A DNA stretch of 64,000 nt from Rubrivivax sp. Its GTDB lineage: Bacteria > Pseudomonadota > Gammaproteobacteria > Burkholderiales > Burkholderiaceae_C. Below, piece by piece: positions 34,971 through 43,547 of the stretch (position 1 is its first letter; each line of letters begins with the position of its first letter). The stretch is from the NCBI GenBank assembly GCA_016789955.1, contig JAEUPB010000018.1, positions 124,001 to 188,000 on the forward strand, written 5' to 3'. The translations under genes and the position numbers were made by a program. The notes below the pieces were generated by a model. That model was given only the letters and a program-made list of their open reading frames with translations. It was not told the DNA's origin and did not search any database.

Positions 34971-35948
34971 CTACATGAACAGGTGCTCGCCGGCGTTCTC
35001 GCCGCCGAGGATCACGTAGTTCACCTTCTTCAGGTCCGCGAGCGCGCGTCCGCCGGCATAGCTGATCGAGCTCTGCAGGTCCTCGCGCATCTCGCGCAGC
35101 GTGTCGGCCAGGCGGCCCTTGATCGGCTCGAGGATGCGCTTGCCCTCGACGTGCTTGTACTCGCCCTTGTTGAAGTCGCTGGCCGAGCCGTAGTACTCCT
35201 TGTAGAGCTTGCCGTCGACCTCCACCGTCTGCCCCGGTGATTCCTCGTGGCCGGCGAACAGCGAGCCGATCATCACCATCGCGGCGCCGAAACGCACGCT
35301 CTTGGCGATGTCGCCGTGGTGGCGGATGCCGCCGTCGGCGATGATGGGTTTGGTCGCCACGCGCGCGCACCACTTCAACGCCGAGAGCTGCCAGCCACCG
35401 GTGCCGAAGCCGGTCTTGAGCTTGGTGATGCACACCTTGCCCGGGCCGACGCCGACCTTGGTCGAGTCGGCGCCCCAGTTCTCGAGGTCGATCACCGCCT
35501 CGGGCGTGGCCACGTTGCCGGCGATGACGAAGGCCTGCGGCAGCTTCGTCTTGATGTGCTCGATGGTCTTCCTCACGCTGTCGGCGTGGCCGTGCGCGAT
35601 GTCGATGGTGATGTAGTCGGCGCCCACGCCCTCGGCGGCGAGGCGGTCGATCACCGCGTGGTCATGCGGCTTGACGCCCGAGCTGATCGACACGATCAGG
35701 CCCTGCTCGCGCATGCGCCGCGCGAAGGCCACGTTGTCGAGGTCGAAGCGGTGCATCACGTAGAAGTGGCCGCTGCGCGCCAGCGTCTCGGCGATCGACT
35801 CGTCGATCACCGTCTTCATGTTCGATGGCACCACCGGCAGCGCATAGCGGCGGCCGCCGAATTCGATCGACGTGTCGCATTCCGAGCGGCTCTCGACGCG
35901 GCACTTGCGTGGCAGCAGCAGGATGTTGTCGTAGTCGAAGATTTCCAT
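34971..35948 (-). CDS. guaC: GMP reductase
   Basis: This 325-residue cytoplasmic enzyme reduces GMP to IMP with NADPH. It has the IMPDH/GMPR barrel: [13 protein letters not shown] at the start, the catalytic cysteine in [12 protein letters not shown] (~residue 174), [12 protein letters not shown], and [17 protein letters not shown]. The short length without CBS domains and the [19 protein letters not shown] flap fit the GuaC type seen in Firmicutes and some Proteobacteria, not IMP dehydrogenase. It lies 63 bp downstream of imuB on the same strand. Confidence 0.94.
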   Translation of the reverse strand: MEIFDYDNILLLPRKCRVESRSECDTSIEFGGRRYALPVVPSNMKTVIDESIAETLARSGHFYVMHRFDLDNVAFARRMREQGLIVSISSGVKPHDHAVIDRLAAEGVGADYITIDIAHGHADSVRKTIEHIKTKLPQAFVIAGNVATPEAVIDLENWGADSTKVGVGPGKVCITKLKTGFGTGGWQLSALKWCARVATKPIIADGGIRHHGDIAKSVRFGAAMVMIGSLFAGHEESPGQTVEVDGKLYKEYYGSASDFNKGEYKHVEGKRILEPIKGRLADTLREMREDLQSSISYAGGRALADLKKVNYVILGGENAGEHLFM

Positions 35949-36011
35949 GGCGCGAGCGGAGGCGTGGGCGGCGTGGATCGCCGGGGCGCGCGATTGTGCG
36001 CTCTGAGCAGC

Positions 36012-37508
36012 CTACCCGTAGCGTCCGTGCAGGAACCAGCCGCCGGGGTGGCTGCCGGCGGCGGGCAGGCGGTCGCGGAACACCCAGACGAGCGCGCCAT
36101 CGGGCTGCTGCGCGACGTAGTAGTCGCGCGTGGCGAGCGCGCCGTCCCACCAGCCCGATTCGATGCGCTCGGGGCCGACCAGCAGCTGCAGCGGCCGGCC
36201 GTCGAGCAGCGGGCCGTCGTCCCGGGCTGGCAGCGGCTGCGGCTCGGGCACGAGCCACAGCGGGCGCGATGCGGTGAGCCTCGGCGCAGCACCGCGGCCG
36301 CCCTGCTGCACCGGCACGGCCCGCGTGCCGCGTTCGGGCCGGTGGTCGGCCACCGGCTGCAGCGCCAGCACCTGCTCGTCGCCCAGGCGCGCGCGCAGCC
36401 GCTCGACGAGCCGGCCGAAGCCTTCGGACTCGCTCTGCCGCGTGGGGAACAGCTCGCCGCTGGCGGGCGCACCGCGGTGCAGCTCGTGGCCGTGGCAGCG
36501 CATCGCGATCTCGAGCGTCGGGGCTGCCAGTTCGCAGCGGGCCAGCCGCTCGTGCAGCAGGCCGAGCAGGTGTGCGGCGTCGGCGCTGGGCGTGGCCAGC
36601 TCGATGCGCAGCGTGCTCGTCTCGGGGGCCTCGCCGCGGTGCCGCGCCTCGTGCTTCATGACCAGCGTCCAGGCCTGCACGCGGGCCTGCTGCGCACCGG
36701 CCCAGGCCACCAGGCGCGCCATCAGGTGCGCGGCGGCATGAATCAGCTGCGCGCTCGTGTCGGCCCGCGTGTAGAGCTCCAGGTGGCTCTCGAAGTGCGG
36801 TGGCAGCGCGAGCCAGCGGCGCGGGTCGGGGCGCTCACCGCGCGCACGGTCCAGGTCGTCGAGCAGCGTCTCGCCGAAGCGCCGCGCCAGCCCCGAGCGC
36901 GGCAGCCGTCGCAGGTCCTCGAGCTGGCGCAGCCCCATGCCCTGCAGCGCCTCCCAGTGCTCGCGCGCGGGGCCCAGCATCCACACCGGCGCGGTGTCGA
37001 GCAGCGCCTGCAGCATGCGCCGGTCGCGGCTGTGCGGGCCTTCGGCGAGATCGTCGCGCCAGCGTGCGAGCACGGCGGCGCCCAGCGCAGTGGGGGCGCT
37101 GGCGATCTGCACCCGGTGGCCCAGCGGCGCCAGCAGCGCGCGCAGCCGCGCCAGCAGCGCGGCGTGGCCACCGAAGTAGCGCAGGCTGGCCTGCACCTCC
37201 AGCAGCACGAGGCCGGTGCCCTCGACCGTGACCGACGGCGTGCACGCCAGCGCCGCCTGCGCCACGTCGAGCTGCGCCCGCGCATCGCGCTGCGGGTCGG
37301 CCTGGCCGAGCACCAGGTCGGCCGCCAGCGCCAGCGCGGTGGCGCGCGTGCAGCCGGGGCGGATGCCGCGGCTCAGCGCGGCGACGTTGGCCGCCGCGAC
37401 GTGGTGCTCGTGGATCAGCGCGACCGGGCGCTCGTCACTGCCGGCCGGCAGCGTGGCGCAGAACGCCTCCAGCGACAGCAGCGGCAGGTGCAGCGCGAGC
37501 CACAGCAT
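36012..37508 (-). CDS. imuB: ImuB, Y-family polymerase-like mutagenesis protein
   Basis: The 498-residue protein has the Y-family polymerase fold. The N-terminal position that holds the catalytic aspartate in true polymerases reads LALHLPLLSLEAF, as expected for inactive ImuB. Further signs are SRGIRPGCTRATALAL, the RRFGE fingers-like region, and a C-terminal extension ending in WFLHGRYG. ImuB works as an adaptor between the sliding clamp, ImuA and the polymerase DnaE2 during SOS mutagenesis. It starts 22 bp after imuA and shares its LexA-controlled promoter. No dnaE2 follows; guaC comes next. Confidence 0.9.
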   Translation of the reverse strand: MLWLALHLPLLSLEAFCATLPAGSDERPVALIHEHHVAAANVAALSRGIRPGCTRATALALAADLVLGQADPQRDARAQLDVAQAALACTPSVTVEGTGLVLLEVQASLRYFGGHAALLARLRALLAPLGHRVQIASAPTALGAAVLARWRDDLAEGPHSRDRRMLQALLDTAPVWMLGPAREHWEALQGMGLRQLEDLRRLPRSGLARRFGETLLDDLDRARGERPDPRRWLALPPHFESHLELYTRADTSAQLIHAAAHLMARLVAWAGAQQARVQAWTLVMKHEARHRGEAPETSTLRIELATPSADAAHLLGLLHERLARCELAAPTLEIAMRCHGHELHRGAPASGELFPTRQSESEGFGRLVERLRARLGDEQVLALQPVADHRPERGTRAVPVQQGGRGAAPRLTASRPLWLVPEPQPLPARDDGPLLDGRPLQLLVGPERIESGWWDGALATRDYYVAQQPDGALVWVFRDRLPAAGSHPGGWFLHGRYG

Positions 37509-37530
37509 GACGGCAGCGCAAGGCGCATGC

Positions 37531-38367
37531 TCACGCGGCACCGGCCACGGCCGGGGCGTGCGGGGCGGTGGTGCGTGCGGCGGGGGCCGCTGTCTCGCCG
37601 GCCGGACGGGCGGGCCGGTGTTCCGCGAGCCGCGCATCGGCGCGCGGGTAGACCGACGTCGGCAGCGTCGGCGCGAGGTCGAGCACGATCGGCTGCACGA
37701 GCGGCGGGCCGCGCCGCTTCACCACGCGCAGCTGCAGCCGGTCGGCGCCGGCCGGCTGCAGCCACACCCGTAGCGGCGCGGCGCTGGTGGTGCCGCGGGC
37801 CTGCGCGTCGCGCAGCAGGAAGGCCGGCCCGTCGTGCGCCTGCGCGGCCAGCTGCAGCCGCCGCAGCAGGTCGGCGGGCAGCCGCGCCGGCAGCCACAGC
37901 AGCAGCGCGCCCACGTGGCCGCAGGCCAGCGCCTGCTCGGCGGCCCACCACATGTCGGCCGCGGGCAGCCGCCGGCGCAGCGGGCCGCGCGCAGTGCGGT
38001 CGTCGGGCCGCCGCTGCACGACGACGAGCTGTGCCGCGTCCAGCCCCAGGCCGCACCAGCCCCAGGCCGACAGCGGCGCCGGCGGATCGACCAGCAGCAC
38101 GTGGCGCTGTGCCTGCTGCAGCGCCGCCAGCACCGGCGCCAGCAGCCTCAGCTCGCCGATGCCTACATGCGCCAGCAGCAGCTCGGTGAGCGCACGCTTC
38201 GGCCAGCCGCCGCCCGGCAGCTCGACGTCGAGCGCATCGAACCCCGTGGCGCAGACCCCCACGCGCTCGCGGCCCAGCTCGTGCGCCCGCCACAGCGCCG
38301 GGTGCGGCAGCGAGGCTTCCGGCGCAGCGGCCGGCACCGGATCGGCGAGCAGGGGAAAGGCTTCCAC
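37531..38367 (-). CDS. imuA: ImuA, RecA-like translesion synthesis accessory protein
   Basis: The 278-residue protein matches ImuA: HPALWRAHELGRE near the N-terminus, GFDALDVELPGGGWPKRALTELL, and a RecA/SulA-like core with LLVDPPAPLSAWGW. The start is GTG at 38367. The LexA box ends only five bases upstream, so the mRNA probably has a very short leader. In the family ImuA helps ImuB and DnaE2 in error-prone repair. The last ~45 residues are Pro/Ala-rich and variable. Confidence 0.88.
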   Translation of the reverse strand: MEAFPLLADPVPAAAPEASLPHPALWRAHELGRERVGVCATGFDALDVELPGGGWPKRALTELLLAHVGIGELRLLAPVLAALQQAQRHVLLVDPPAPLSAWGWCGLGLDAAQLVVVQRRPDDRTARGPLRRRLPAADMWWAAEQALACGHVGALLLWLPARLPADLLRRLQLAAQAHDGPAFLLRDAQARGTTSAAPLRVWLQPAGADRLQLRVVKRRGPPLVQPIVLDLAPTLPTSVYPRADARLAEHRPARPAGETAAPAARTTAPHAPAVAGAA

Positions 38368-38372
38368 GAGGG

Positions 38373-38390
38373 TACTGTATGCATATACAG
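38373..38390 (-). promoter_or_regulatory. LexA (SOS) box upstream of imuAB
   Basis: TACTGTATGCATATACAG contains CTGT-N8-ACAG and differs from the ideal enterobacterial SOS box by very little. It lies directly before the imuA start codon, where bound LexA would block transcription of imuA-imuB until DNA damage. Confidence 0.92.
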
Positions 38391-38464
38391 TTTCCTCGGC
38401 AAGGGCCGCCGGCCGCCCGCAGCGCGGCGCCTGTCACGCGGCTGCGGGAAATTCTCCGGCCGTG

Positions 38465-40348
38465 TCACGCCGCCAGCAACCCCGCCACGCGCTCGCGCAG
38501 GCCCTGCGGCGTCACGTCCTTCGCCGGCACCGCCTCCCCCGCCACCAGCCCCACGCGGCTGAAGAAGCCGCGCCGGAACGGCTTGACCATCGCCGCGCCG
38601 CGCTCGATGCGCGAGAAGTACGAGCCCCACAGGTTCTGCAGCGCCAGCGGCACCACCGGCACCGGGTGCGTGGCCAGGATCTTCATCACGCCGCCCTTGA
38701 ACTCGGCGAGCTCGCCGTCGCGCGTGATCGCGCCCTCGGGGAAGATGCCCAGCAGGTCGCCCTCGGCCAGCACCTGGCGCGCCGCCGCGAACGCCGCCTC
38801 GTAGGTGGCCGGGTCGTCCTTCTGCGAGGCGATCGGGATCGCCTTGGCCAGCCGGAACAGCGTGCCCAGCACCGGGGTGGCGAAGATGCGGTGGTCCATG
38901 ATGAAGCGCACCGGCCGCGGGCTGGCGGCCATCAGCAGCACCGCGTCGATGAAGCTCACGTGGTTGCACACGAGGATCGCCGCGCCGCTCTCGGGGATGT
39001 GCTCGTCGCCGCGGATGCGGAAGCGGTAGATCAGCCGCGTCAGCACCCAGGCCAGGAAGCGCAGCAGGTACTCCGGCACCAGCAGGAAGATGTAGCCGGC
39101 CACGATCGCGTTGGCCACCGCGACGATCAGGCACACCTGCGGGATCGTGACCCCCATCGACAGCAGCGCACCCACCGCCACCGAGCTGGCGATCATGAAC
39201 AGCGCGTTGAGGATGTTGTTGGCGGCGATGATGCGGGCCCGGTGCGTGGGCTGCGTGCGGATCTGGATCAGCGCGTACATCGGCACGCTGTAGACGCCGG
39301 CCGACAGCGCCAGCAGCGCCAGGTCGATCATCACGCGCCAGTTCGCGCCGATCGCGACGAAGGCCGCCACCCCCATCGGGGAGGCCGCCGGCAGCGCCTG
39401 CGTGGCGAAGTACAGGTCGGCGGCGAACACGCTCATGCCGAACGCGCCCAGCGGCACCAGGCCGATCTCCACGTGCCGGCGCGACAGCACCTCGCACAGC
39501 AGCGCGCCGGTGCCGATGCCTACCGAGAACACCACCAGCAGCAGCGAGGCCACCTGCTCGTTGCCGTGCAGCACATCGCGCGCCAGCGAAGGGAACTGCG
39601 ACAGGAACACGGCGCCGACGAACCACATCCACGAGATGCCCAGCAGCGAGCGGAACACGACGATGTTGCCGTGCGCCAGCTTTAGGTTCTTCCAGGTCTC
39701 CGAGACCGGGTTCCAGTTGATCTGCAGCTGCGGGTCGGTGGAAGGCGAGGCCGGCACCGCCTGCGCCAGCAGCCGCCCGAGCACGGCCACCGCGACGCAG
39801 GCGATGGCCACGTCGCGCCCGCCGGTCTCGGGGATCGCGATCAACAGCCCGCCGGCCACGTTGCCCAGCAGGATGGCCACGAAGGTGCCCATCTCGACCA
39901 TGCCGTTGCCGCCGGTCAGCTCGCGCTCGCTCAGGTGCTGCGGCAGGTAGGCGAACTTCACCGGGCCGAACAGCGTGGAGTGCAGCCCCATCAGGAACAC
40001 GCAGCCCAGCAGCACCGGTACGTCCTGCCGGATGAAGCCCCAGCCGGCCAGCGCCATGATCGCGATCTCGAGCGACTTCACGAAGCGGATCAGCACCGCC
40101 TTGTCGTACTTGTCGGCGAGCTGCCCGCTGGTGGCCGAGAACAGCAGGAACGGCAGGATGAACAGCGCGCCGATCACCAGCCCCGCCATCGACGGCGGCA
40201 GCCAGCTCACCTGCAGCTGGTAGGTGACGAGCACCGTGAACGCGAACTTGAACAGGTTGTCGTTGCCGGCGCCGAGGAACTGCACCCAGAAGAACGGGGC
40301 GAAGCGGCGCTGGCCCAGCAGCGCGAACTGGTTCGGGTGGTGGTCCAA
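38465..40348 (-). CDS. MFS transporter fused to 1-acyl-glycerophosphate acyltransferase (LplT-PlsC type)
   Basis: The 627-residue inner-membrane protein has about 12 transmembrane helices (residues 1-420) of the lysophospholipid transporter type, starting FFWVQFLGAGNDNLFKFAF. A PlsC-like acyltransferase domain follows (~430-627) with NHVSFIDA (~460, the NHX4D motif) and FPEGAIT (~534). The family is thought to flip lysophospholipids and re-acylate them; this version lacks the AMP-ligase domain of longer Aas-type fusions. The stop is 97 bp upstream of imuA. Fusion proteins like this are known in Proteobacteria. Confidence 0.88.
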   Translation of the reverse strand: MDHHPNQFALLGQRRFAPFFWVQFLGAGNDNLFKFAFTVLVTYQLQVSWLPPSMAGLVIGALFILPFLLFSATSGQLADKYDKAVLIRFVKSLEIAIMALAGWGFIRQDVPVLLGCVFLMGLHSTLFGPVKFAYLPQHLSERELTGGNGMVEMGTFVAILLGNVAGGLLIAIPETGGRDVAIACVAVAVLGRLLAQAVPASPSTDPQLQINWNPVSETWKNLKLAHGNIVVFRSLLGISWMWFVGAVFLSQFPSLARDVLHGNEQVASLLLVVFSVGIGTGALLCEVLSRRHVEIGLVPLGAFGMSVFAADLYFATQALPAASPMGVAAFVAIGANWRVMIDLALLALSAGVYSVPMYALIQIRTQPTHRARIIAANNILNALFMIASSVAVGALLSMGVTIPQVCLIVAVANAIVAGYIFLLVPEYLLRFLAWVLTRLIYRFRIRGDEHIPESGAAILVCNHVSFIDAVLLMAASPRPVRFIMDHRIFATPVLGTLFRLAKAIPIASQKDDPATYEAAFAAARQVLAEGDLLGIFPEGAITRDGELAEFKGGVMKILATHPVPVVPLALQNLWGSYFSRIERGAAMVKPFRRGFFSRVGLVAGEAVPAKDVTPQGLRERVAGLLAA

Positions 40349-40360
40349 GTCGGGGGTCCC

Positions 40361-41710
40361 TCAGGTCGTGGTCGGGTTCGTCGTCGCGGCCGCGTCTCGA
40401 CCGGCCGCGGATGATGCCGCGCGCAGCCGCGCCAGCGCCACGCCTTCGAACACCGACGGTGGCAAACGCACGCTGCCGAGCGCCAGCCGGCGCTTGAGCA
40501 CGAAGTCCGCCAGCAGCGGGTTGTGCGCGCGCACGCGCTGCAGCACCGGCGCGTCGGCGGCCGCCAGCAACCCGGCGGCCACCAGCTTGTCCAGAGAGGT
40601 CAGCGGCATTACGCCGGGCAGCGGATGGTCCGAGCCGTGCAGCAGCTGCGCGTGCCAGTCCTCGCGCTCCAGGATGCGGCGCCACACCGTGGGGCGCCGG
40701 TTGCGCTGGAACACCGCGGAGAGGTCGGCCAGCAGCCGCGGCGAGCCGCGGTTCTCGTCCATCACGCGCGCCCACAGGTCGAAGGCCGGCACCTTCGGCG
40801 CCGACGGGCGGTCGGTGTCGTGCGCGTGGCCGAGCGACGCCGCGTGCGCCACGATCACCGTCACGCCCGCGGCCAGCGGCGCGCGCACCGCCAGCGGGTT
40901 GCCGTAGGCCTCCTGGCGCGCGCCGGGCGCCGCGGCTTCCTCGCCGCAGTGCACGACCAGCGGCAGCCCGGTGGCCACGAGCGCGTCGTAGAACGGCCGG
41001 CAGCGCGGGCTGGCGAGGTCGATGTTCATCGCGCTGGGCAGCCACTTCACCGCCTGGGCACCGCGGGCGGCGGCCTGCCGCAGCCGCTCGACGGCATCGG
41101 GCCGGTAGGGGTGGATCGAGGCCACCCAGTCGAACCGGGCCGGATGCGCGGCGGCCACCTCGGCGGCGTAGGCGTCGGGCACGGTGAAGGTGCTCCAGTC
41201 GGGGCGCTCGCGGCCGTCGTCGTCGGCCGCATGGGCGAACGCGTACAGCCACCATCGCGCGCCGGCCGGGAAGTCCGCCGCCAGGGAGGACAGCCGCTGC
41301 ACGTAGGCACGGTCCACCGAGCCGGCGTCCTCGTCGATGCAGGCGGCGTTCAGGATCACCTTGCGCCGCAGCACCTCCAGCGGCCGCCACCACTGGCGCA
41401 TGCTCGGGTGGATGGTGCAGCCCGAACCCGAGTCGCCCGTGCCCAGCAGGTGCGCGTGCACGTCGACCAGCTTCGTCGCGTCGAGACCGTCGAAGGCCGA
41501 GAGCACCACGTCGTGGCGGGCCAACTCCGCCGGCAGCGTGCCGCGGCAGGGGTTGCGCCAGGGGCTGCCGCCGTCGTCGCCGTCGGCCGGGCCGCGATCG
41601 GCCCGCGCGCCCAGCGACGTGAACAGCCCCGCGGCCAGCGCGCCGGTGCAGCACAACGCATGGCGGCGGTTGATGCCGTGGCGGCGCGGATCGTTCGAGG
41701 TGCTCTTCAC
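40361..41710 (-). CDS. Tat-exported amidohydrolase-2 family protein
   Basis: The 449-residue protein begins at GTG 41710, eight bases after the stop of the DUF2145 gene. The N-terminus holds a twin-arginine-like signal (INRRHALCCTGALAAGLF), so it probably works in the periplasm. The metal-binding DVHAHL motif, the VVHCGEEAA histidine and LLHGSDHPLPG aspartate fit the amidohydrolase-2 barrel. Decarboxylase, hydrolase or lactonase activity cannot be told apart. It ends 12 bp before the MFS fusion gene on the same strand and probably belongs to an operon with DUF2145. Confidence 0.82.
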   Translation of the reverse strand: MKSTSNDPRRHGINRRHALCCTGALAAGLFTSLGARADRGPADGDDGGSPWRNPCRGTLPAELARHDVVLSAFDGLDATKLVDVHAHLLGTGDSGSGCTIHPSMRQWWRPLEVLRRKVILNAACIDEDAGSVDRAYVQRLSSLAADFPAGARWWLYAFAHAADDDGRERPDWSTFTVPDAYAAEVAAAHPARFDWVASIHPYRPDAVERLRQAAARGAQAVKWLPSAMNIDLASPRCRPFYDALVATGLPLVVHCGEEAAAPGARQEAYGNPLAVRAPLAAGVTVIVAHAASLGHAHDTDRPSAPKVPAFDLWARVMDENRGSPRLLADLSAVFQRNRRPTVWRRILEREDWHAQLLHGSDHPLPGVMPLTSLDKLVAAGLLAAADAPVLQRVRAHNPLLADFVLKRRLALGSVRLPPSVFEGVALARLRAASSAAGRDAAATTNPTTT

Positions 41711-41718
41711 GGGTACGT

Positions 41719-42525
41719 TCAGCGGATCTCGCGCATCCGCGACGCCAGCTGCGCGCGCGCCAGCCACTGGAACACCGAGTCGGCGGTGACCGTCTCGATG
41801 CGGTCGGCGTAGCGCTTCTCGTCGGGATGGTCGTCGAAGGCGACGTTGGCCGCCGTCATGCGCGCCCCCAGCCGCGTCAGCGGGCCCAGCCGCAGCACGC
41901 CGGGCTCGTAGCCCTTCACCAGCAGCCAGGCCTGCGCGACATCGCGCCCGGCGTTGCTGCGTCCCGGCGAGCCGGCCGTGGCCAGCAGCTGCGACAGCGC
42001 CAGCGTCTCGATCGCCCATTGGTTCGACTGCTGGTAGCGCATCGCCCACGGGTACGCGACCATGCTGTAGTCGGCCGTGTGCAGCCGCGCCGCGCGCTCG
42101 TTGTCGACGAGCACGGGGCGCAGTGCGCGCTGCACCTCGGGCGTGGGCACCGCGTAGCCGGCGCGGTACTCGAACGGGTCGTCGAGGAAGAACTCCGCCA
42201 GCCCTTGCCGATACAGGTCGCCGCGTGCGCTGCCGCACTGGTTGAGCTTGTGCACCACGCGCCAGCCGGCCTCGTCCTTGTAGGCCCAGCCGACGTGTGA
42301 CCAGCGCAGCCGGTAGCGCGACAGGTCCTGCCCGGCGCGGGCCAGCAGCACCACCTCGGCGCCGCTGGCGTCGAGCTCGCGCATCGTGCGGTGCGCGAGC
42401 TGCAGCGACTGCTCCACGCTGGCGGCCAGCGGCAGGCGGGTCTCGCACGAGCGGCCGGCCTGGGCCTGGGCCCCGGCCCCGACCAGCGCGACGAGGCCGG
42501 CGATCTGCAGCATGCGCGCGATCAT
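41719..42525 (-). CDS. DUF2145 family protein
   Basis: The 268-residue exported protein has a signal peptide (IAGLVALVGAGAQAQA). It shows the DUF2145 landmarks GRSCETRLPLA, GQDLSRYRLRWSHVGWAYK, HKLNQCGSARGDLYRQG, QQSNQWAIETLA and NVAFDDHPDEKRYADRIETV. A conserved Cys/His pattern hints at an NlpC/P60-like enzyme, but that is inference. The start ATG overlaps the stop of the small upstream gene in ATGA, so translation is coupled. Confidence 0.85.
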   Translation of the reverse strand: MIARMLQIAGLVALVGAGAQAQAGRSCETRLPLAASVEQSLQLAHRTMRELDASGAEVVLLARAGQDLSRYRLRWSHVGWAYKDEAGWRVVHKLNQCGSARGDLYRQGLAEFFLDDPFEYRAGYAVPTPEVQRALRPVLVDNERAARLHTADYSMVAYPWAMRYQQSNQWAIETLALSQLLATAGSPGRSNAGRDVAQAWLLVKGYEPGVLRLGPLTRLGARMTAANVAFDDHPDEKRYADRIETVTADSVFQWLARAQLASRMREIR

Positions 42526-42941
42526 CGCGTGATCCTCTCGTTGTGCAGCAGCGCGCGGCCGATCTCGTTGGGCACGTAGGCGATGGCCTGCCCGGCGGCC
42601 GAGAGGATCCAGCCGGTGCCCACCGCGCTCACCGCCACCCCGGTGCCGGCCGCCACCGAGACGCCGGCGGCGAGCCCGCCCGACAGCGTGAGGCTGGCGC
42701 GGGCGCCGTCCGAGGCGCGCTCCAGCACCCACACCGTGGCGCCGGAGACGCCCTCCACCGCCACCACCGTGAGCGCCGCGCCGGACGCGAGGATCGCCAC
42801 CGGTGCCGCCACCGACACCGCCACCGGCAGCAGCGAGGCGGCGCTGAGTTCGGAGGCCGCGGTGTCGCGGTGCGCCCGGGCCGGCAGCGCCAGCATGGCG
42901 GCCAGCGCCAGGATCGTGATCAGGGACTTCGTCGTCGTCAT
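42522..42941 (-). CDS. Small exported protein with glycine/alanine/valine-rich hydrophobic body
   Basis: The 139-residue protein has a clear signal peptide (TTTKSLITILALAAMLALPARA). The rest is rich in Ala, Val, Ser and Gly with two hydrophobic stretches, no cysteine and no motif I recognise. A GGAG site lies before the ATG. It shares the ATGA overlap with the DUF2145 gene, and homologues of this small protein often accompany DUF2145; that last point is memory, not shown here. Probably a periplasmic or membrane-associated partner. Confidence 0.7.
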   Translation of the reverse strand: MTTTKSLITILALAAMLALPARAHRDTAASELSAASLLPVAVSVAAPVAILASGAALTVVAVEGVSGATVWVLERASDGARASLTLSGGLAAGVSVAAGTGVAVSAVGTGWILSAAGQAIAYVPNEIGRALLHNERITR

Positions 42942-42946
42942 GGTCG

Positions 42947-43390
42947 TCACTCCGCTGAGGGTTCGTGGGTGCGGTGCGTCGCGGCTTCGTGCGCGTCGCG
43001 CAGCGTCTTGGCCAGCGTGAAGGCGCTGGACATCAGGAACAGCCAGCTCACCGCGAGGAAGGCCTTGTAGGGCGGGTTGATCTGCATCTGCACGAGGCCC
43101 CAGCCGGTGAGGGCCATCGCCAGCGCGAAGCCGCCCCACACGACGCCGGCCCACATCGGGGTCTGCACCACGGCGCGGCGGGCGCGTGCGGCGTCCTCGT
43201 CGCGCACGTGCTTGGCCAGCGCGAAGGCCATCGCCAGGCAGAAGCCGTAGCCCATCAGCATGAAGGCGCGCTCGATCTCCGCGCCGGGCAGCCAGGCCAG
43301 GCCCGTGCCCGCGAGGCCCGCGGCGGCGGCGAACGAGATCCAGACCTGGGCCTTCCAGGCCTTGGTGTCGGAGCGGGGGATGGCGGGCAT
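42947..43390 (-). CDS. YiaA/YiaB-family inner membrane protein
   Basis: The 147-residue protein has four predicted helices in two similar pairs: WKAQVWISFAAAAGLAGTGL with ERAFMLMGYGFCLAMAFALA, and WGGFALAMALTGWGLVQM with KAFLAVSWLFLMSSAFTLA. This doubled two-helix plan is the YiaA/B domain. It ends 5 bp before the start of the small exported protein, so it heads a four-gene operon with DUF2145 and the Tat amidohydrolase. Function of the family is unknown. Confidence 0.87.
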   Translation of the reverse strand: MPAIPRSDTKAWKAQVWISFAAAAGLAGTGLAWLPGAEIERAFMLMGYGFCLAMAFALAKHVRDEDAARARRAVVQTPMWAGVVWGGFALAMALTGWGLVQMQINPPYKAFLAVSWLFLMSSAFTLAKTLRDAHEAATHRTHEPSAE

Positions 43391-43504
43391 GGCGGTGCTG
43401 CGGGGGGTGGTGATCGCAGTGGGGTTGAACACGGACGAGATCGTCGGGCCCCGCCGTGTCGGTATCAAGCGTTTCCCGGGAGGTGGTTCCGCAGTGGCCT
43501 GCTT

Positions 43505-43523
43505 GGTATCGTCATGCGATACC
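43505..43523. promoter_or_regulatory. Palindromic operator candidate between YiaA and the XRE regulator
   Basis: GGTATCG-TCATG-CGATACC is a perfect 7-bp inverted repeat 24 bases before the XRE-type regulator gene. A lone GGTATC half-site lies at 43461-43466. The position between divergent genes suggests binding by the regulator itself. Confidence 0.55.
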
Positions 43524-43547
43524 GATTGCCGCCAGGAGCCCGCCGCC

